Assembly (NCBI RefSeq): GCF_003590145.2
Contig: NZ_CP060436.1
Coordinates: 3,302,501 to 3,366,500 of the forward strand
Origin: Pseudooceanicola algae
Lineage (GTDB): Bacteria; Pseudomonadota; Alphaproteobacteria; Rhodobacterales; Rhodobacteraceae
Reading direction: 5' to 3'
DNA length: 64,000 nt
The position numbers and the translations under genes are program-made. This document shows, piece after piece, positions 62,800-64,000 of the stretch. Below the pieces are notes generated by a model. The model worked only from the letters and a program-made list of their open reading frames with translations, did no database searches and was not told the origin of the DNA. Position 1 is the first letter of the stretch, and each line of letters starts with the position of its first letter.

Positions 62800-62885
62800 C
62801 CCTGTGCGGTCATCGGGATCCCTCCCTGTACCGCGCCGCGATGGTCGCATTTCGAGCTTGACGATAGGTGAATTTCACCCCGTCC

Positions 62886-62919
62886 GTTTCCCTGTTTCAA
62901 ATATCCCCCCGCCGGAGGC
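62886..62919 (-). repeat. Dispersed repeat, right copy of an inverted pair
   Basis: On the minus strand GCCTCCGGCGGGGGGATATT, then TGAAACAGGGAAAC. It pairs with the copy at 62721 over about 32 bases. Confidence 0.75.
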
Positions 62920-62920
62920 G

Positions 62921-62940
62921 TCGGTCAGCATGCTGACCGA
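62921..62940. repeat. Perfect 20-base palindrome
   Basis: TCGGTCAGCATGCTGACCGA is a perfect palindrome one base beyond the right repeat copy and 8 bases past the trmB stop. It may belong to the repeat unit or bind a dimeric protein. Confidence 0.8.
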
Positions 62941-62948
62941 AATCGAGA

Positions 62949-63662
62949 CTACAGCTTCCGGAACGTCAGGTAGTGGGGCAGGCGGTCTTCGCGCAGAGCT
63001 TTTTGTTCGTAGCGCGTCGAAATCCAGTCGTCCCAGGGGGTCCGCCAGTCGGCAGGGCTTTCGGCAAGCCATTCAAACCCGTGGCGGGGCACCTGTTGCA
63101 GGGCCTGGCGGACATAGTCCGGGATGTCGGTCGCCACGCGGAAGATCGCGCCGGGTTTCAGCACCCGCGCGAGCGGGGCCAGATGTTCGGGCGTCACGAA
63201 GCGGCGACGGTGGTGGCGTTTCTTTGGCCAGGGGTCCGGGTAGAGCAGGAAAGCGCGTGAAACCGAGGCGTCGGGCAGCACATCGAAGACATCGCGCACA
63301 TCGCCCGGATGCACGGCCAGGTTCGACACGCCCGCGTCGCGGATCTTTCCCAGCAACATCGCGACGCCGTTAAGGTAGGGCTCTGCGCCGATGATCGCGA
63401 TCTCGGGGTTGCTGGCGGCCTGGTGCACCAGATGTTCGCCGCCGCCAAAGCCGATCTCCAGCCAGACCGGTCGATCACCAAAACGCGCGACCAGGTCGAG
63501 CGGGGTGCGGTCGGGGTTTTCTTCCCACCCGACTTTGCCGGGGGCCAGGGCGGCGAGGTCTTCCTCAAGGAAGACTTCCTGGGACTTGCGCAACCCCTTG
63601 CCCTTGAAGCGGCCGTAGAAGTTGCGCCATGGGGCGCCGGAGGGATGGGTGTCTTCACTCAT
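62949..63662 (-). CDS. trmB: tRNA (guanine-N7)-methyltransferase
   Basis: A 237-residue SAM-dependent enzyme. The SAM motif is WLEIGFGGGEHLVHQA, followed by IGAEPYLNGVAML, and the signature LLYPDPWPKKRHHRRRFV binds tRNA. It methylates G46 of tRNA. It follows metK on the minus strand, as often in this group, so the SAM-making enzyme and a SAM user lie together. Confidence 0.95.
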   Translation of the reverse strand: MSEDTHPSGAPWRNFYGRFKGKGLRKSQEVFLEEDLAALAPGKVGWEENPDRTPLDLVARFGDRPVWLEIGFGGGEHLVHQAASNPEIAIIGAEPYLNGVAMLLGKIRDAGVSNLAVHPGDVRDVFDVLPDASVSRAFLLYPDPWPKKRHHRRRFVTPEHLAPLARVLKPGAIFRVATDIPDYVRQALQQVPRHGFEWLAESPADWRTPWDDWISTRYEQKALREDRLPHYLTFRKL

Positions 63663-63750
63663 AGCCGCCCTTTAAACGGGGCGCAGGCGCGGATCAACCG
63701 GGCATTTGGAGGTCTCCGGCTGCCCCCGGTTCGTCTTCGCTGAAAATGAA

Positions 63751-63778
63751 GGCCCCGCAGGAGGGATCCTGCAGGGCC
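63751..63778 (-). terminator. Hairpin after metK
   Basis: GGCCC-GCAGGA pairs with TCCTGC-GGGCC (one mismatch pair), followed on the minus strand by TTCATTTTC. Located 23 bases past the metK stop; probably a partial terminator ahead of trmB. Confidence 0.65.
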
Positions 63779-63800
63779 TGGTCATGTTTCGTCTTGGCCC

Positions 63801-64000
63801 TCAGCAGGCTTTCTTCAGCGCTTCGATCAGGTCGGTCATTTCCCAGGAAAAACCGCCGTCCGCATCGGGTTCGCGCCCGAAATGGCCGTAGGCGGCCGTG
63901 CGCTGGTAGATCGGCTTGTTCAGCTCGAGATGCTCGCGGATGCCGCGCGGGGTCAGATCCATGACCTTGGCGACGGCGGCTTCGATGACGCTTTCGTCGA
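63801..64000 (-). CDS. metK: S-adenosylmethionine synthetase, C-terminal part
   Basis: The last 65 codons of a gene running off the window edge. The translation includes [20 protein letters not shown], then [18 protein letters not shown] and a tail ending LIEALKKAC. The [14 protein letters not shown] block is the MetK C-terminal signature. The enzyme makes SAM from methionine and ATP. Any SAM riboswitch would lie outside the window. Confidence 0.93.
   Translation of the reverse strand, partial: DESVIEAAVAKVMDLTPRGIREHLELNKPIYQRTAAYGHFGREPDADGGFSWEMTDLIEALKKAC

Larger units (their letters stand above)
62686..62948. other. Repeat-rich gap between fabI and trmB
   Basis: About 260 bases between convergent genes. 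It is made of an inverted pair of a dispersed repeat, a hairpin terminator and a 20-base palindrome (each annotated). Confidence 0.6.

Overview
This window comes from a GC-rich alphaproteobacterium, most likely in the Rhodobacteraceae/Roseobacter group. The evidence is the irr-fabA-fabB-fabI arrangement, a class I lysyl-tRNA synthetase, TGA-N9-TCA iron boxes of the Rhodobacteraceae type, an SqrR/BigR-like repressor, and dispersed GCCTCCGGCGGGGATATTT-type repeats. Assignments rest on reading motifs, gene order and spacing; no database search was run.

Layout. 1-1460: 3' part of a 23S rRNA gene and the 5S rRNA gene. 1462-5700: a scarred stretch holding a ferric-reductase-like flavocytochrome gene, an IS21-type transposase remnant, an inverted initiator tRNA-Met gene and a frameshifted IS110/IS1111-type transposase remnant. 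5708-9477: a four-gene OsmF/YehZYXW-type betaine ABC importer. 9749-11673: a divergent TetR repressor and Bcr/CflA drug-efflux pair with two operator-like dyads between them.

11849-37746 is the accessory core and appears devoted to iron. A seven-gene minus-strand operon encodes a TonB-dependent receptor, an EF-hand protein, a DUF2271 protein with a candidate FMN-attachment motif, a PepSY-like membrane protein, the flavin transferase ApbE, a membrane-anchored flavodoxin-type reductase and a YncE-like propeller. This looks like uptake plus trans-membrane reduction of a ferric chelate. A Rieske oxygenase and an HtpX protease follow. Next comes a plus-strand enterobactin-type siderophore locus: IroE/Fes-like esterase, a second YncE-like propeller, a 2,3-dihydroxybenzoate-type AMP ligase, a stand-alone aryl carrier protein, a C-A-T-TE NRPS with a serine-type pocket, and a FepA-like receptor. 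A tripartite RND pump follows the receptor. Candidate iron boxes precede both operons, with a weaker one before fepA. Genes for making DHB (entCBA) and a phosphopantetheinyl transferase are not in the window.

38077-49613 is mostly housekeeping: a CtrA-like regulator with a degenerate receiver, a barrel-like secreted protein, a HugZ-like protein, lysS, a TerB-like protein, dacB, nadD, an AI-2E family transporter, ettA and a cold-shock protein. 49806-50176 holds an SqrR/BigR-like repressor with its ATTC-N8-GAAT site. 50472-56183 is a compact pobA-pcaD-pcaC-pcaH-pcaG-hydrolase-pcaB operon turning 4-hydroxybenzoate through protocatechuate toward 3-oxoadipate. 56335-58813 is a dehydratase/hydrolase/haloacid dehalogenase operon. 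59015-62685 holds an FKBP, irr and fabA-fabB-fabI, and 62949-64000 holds trmB and the 3' end of metK.
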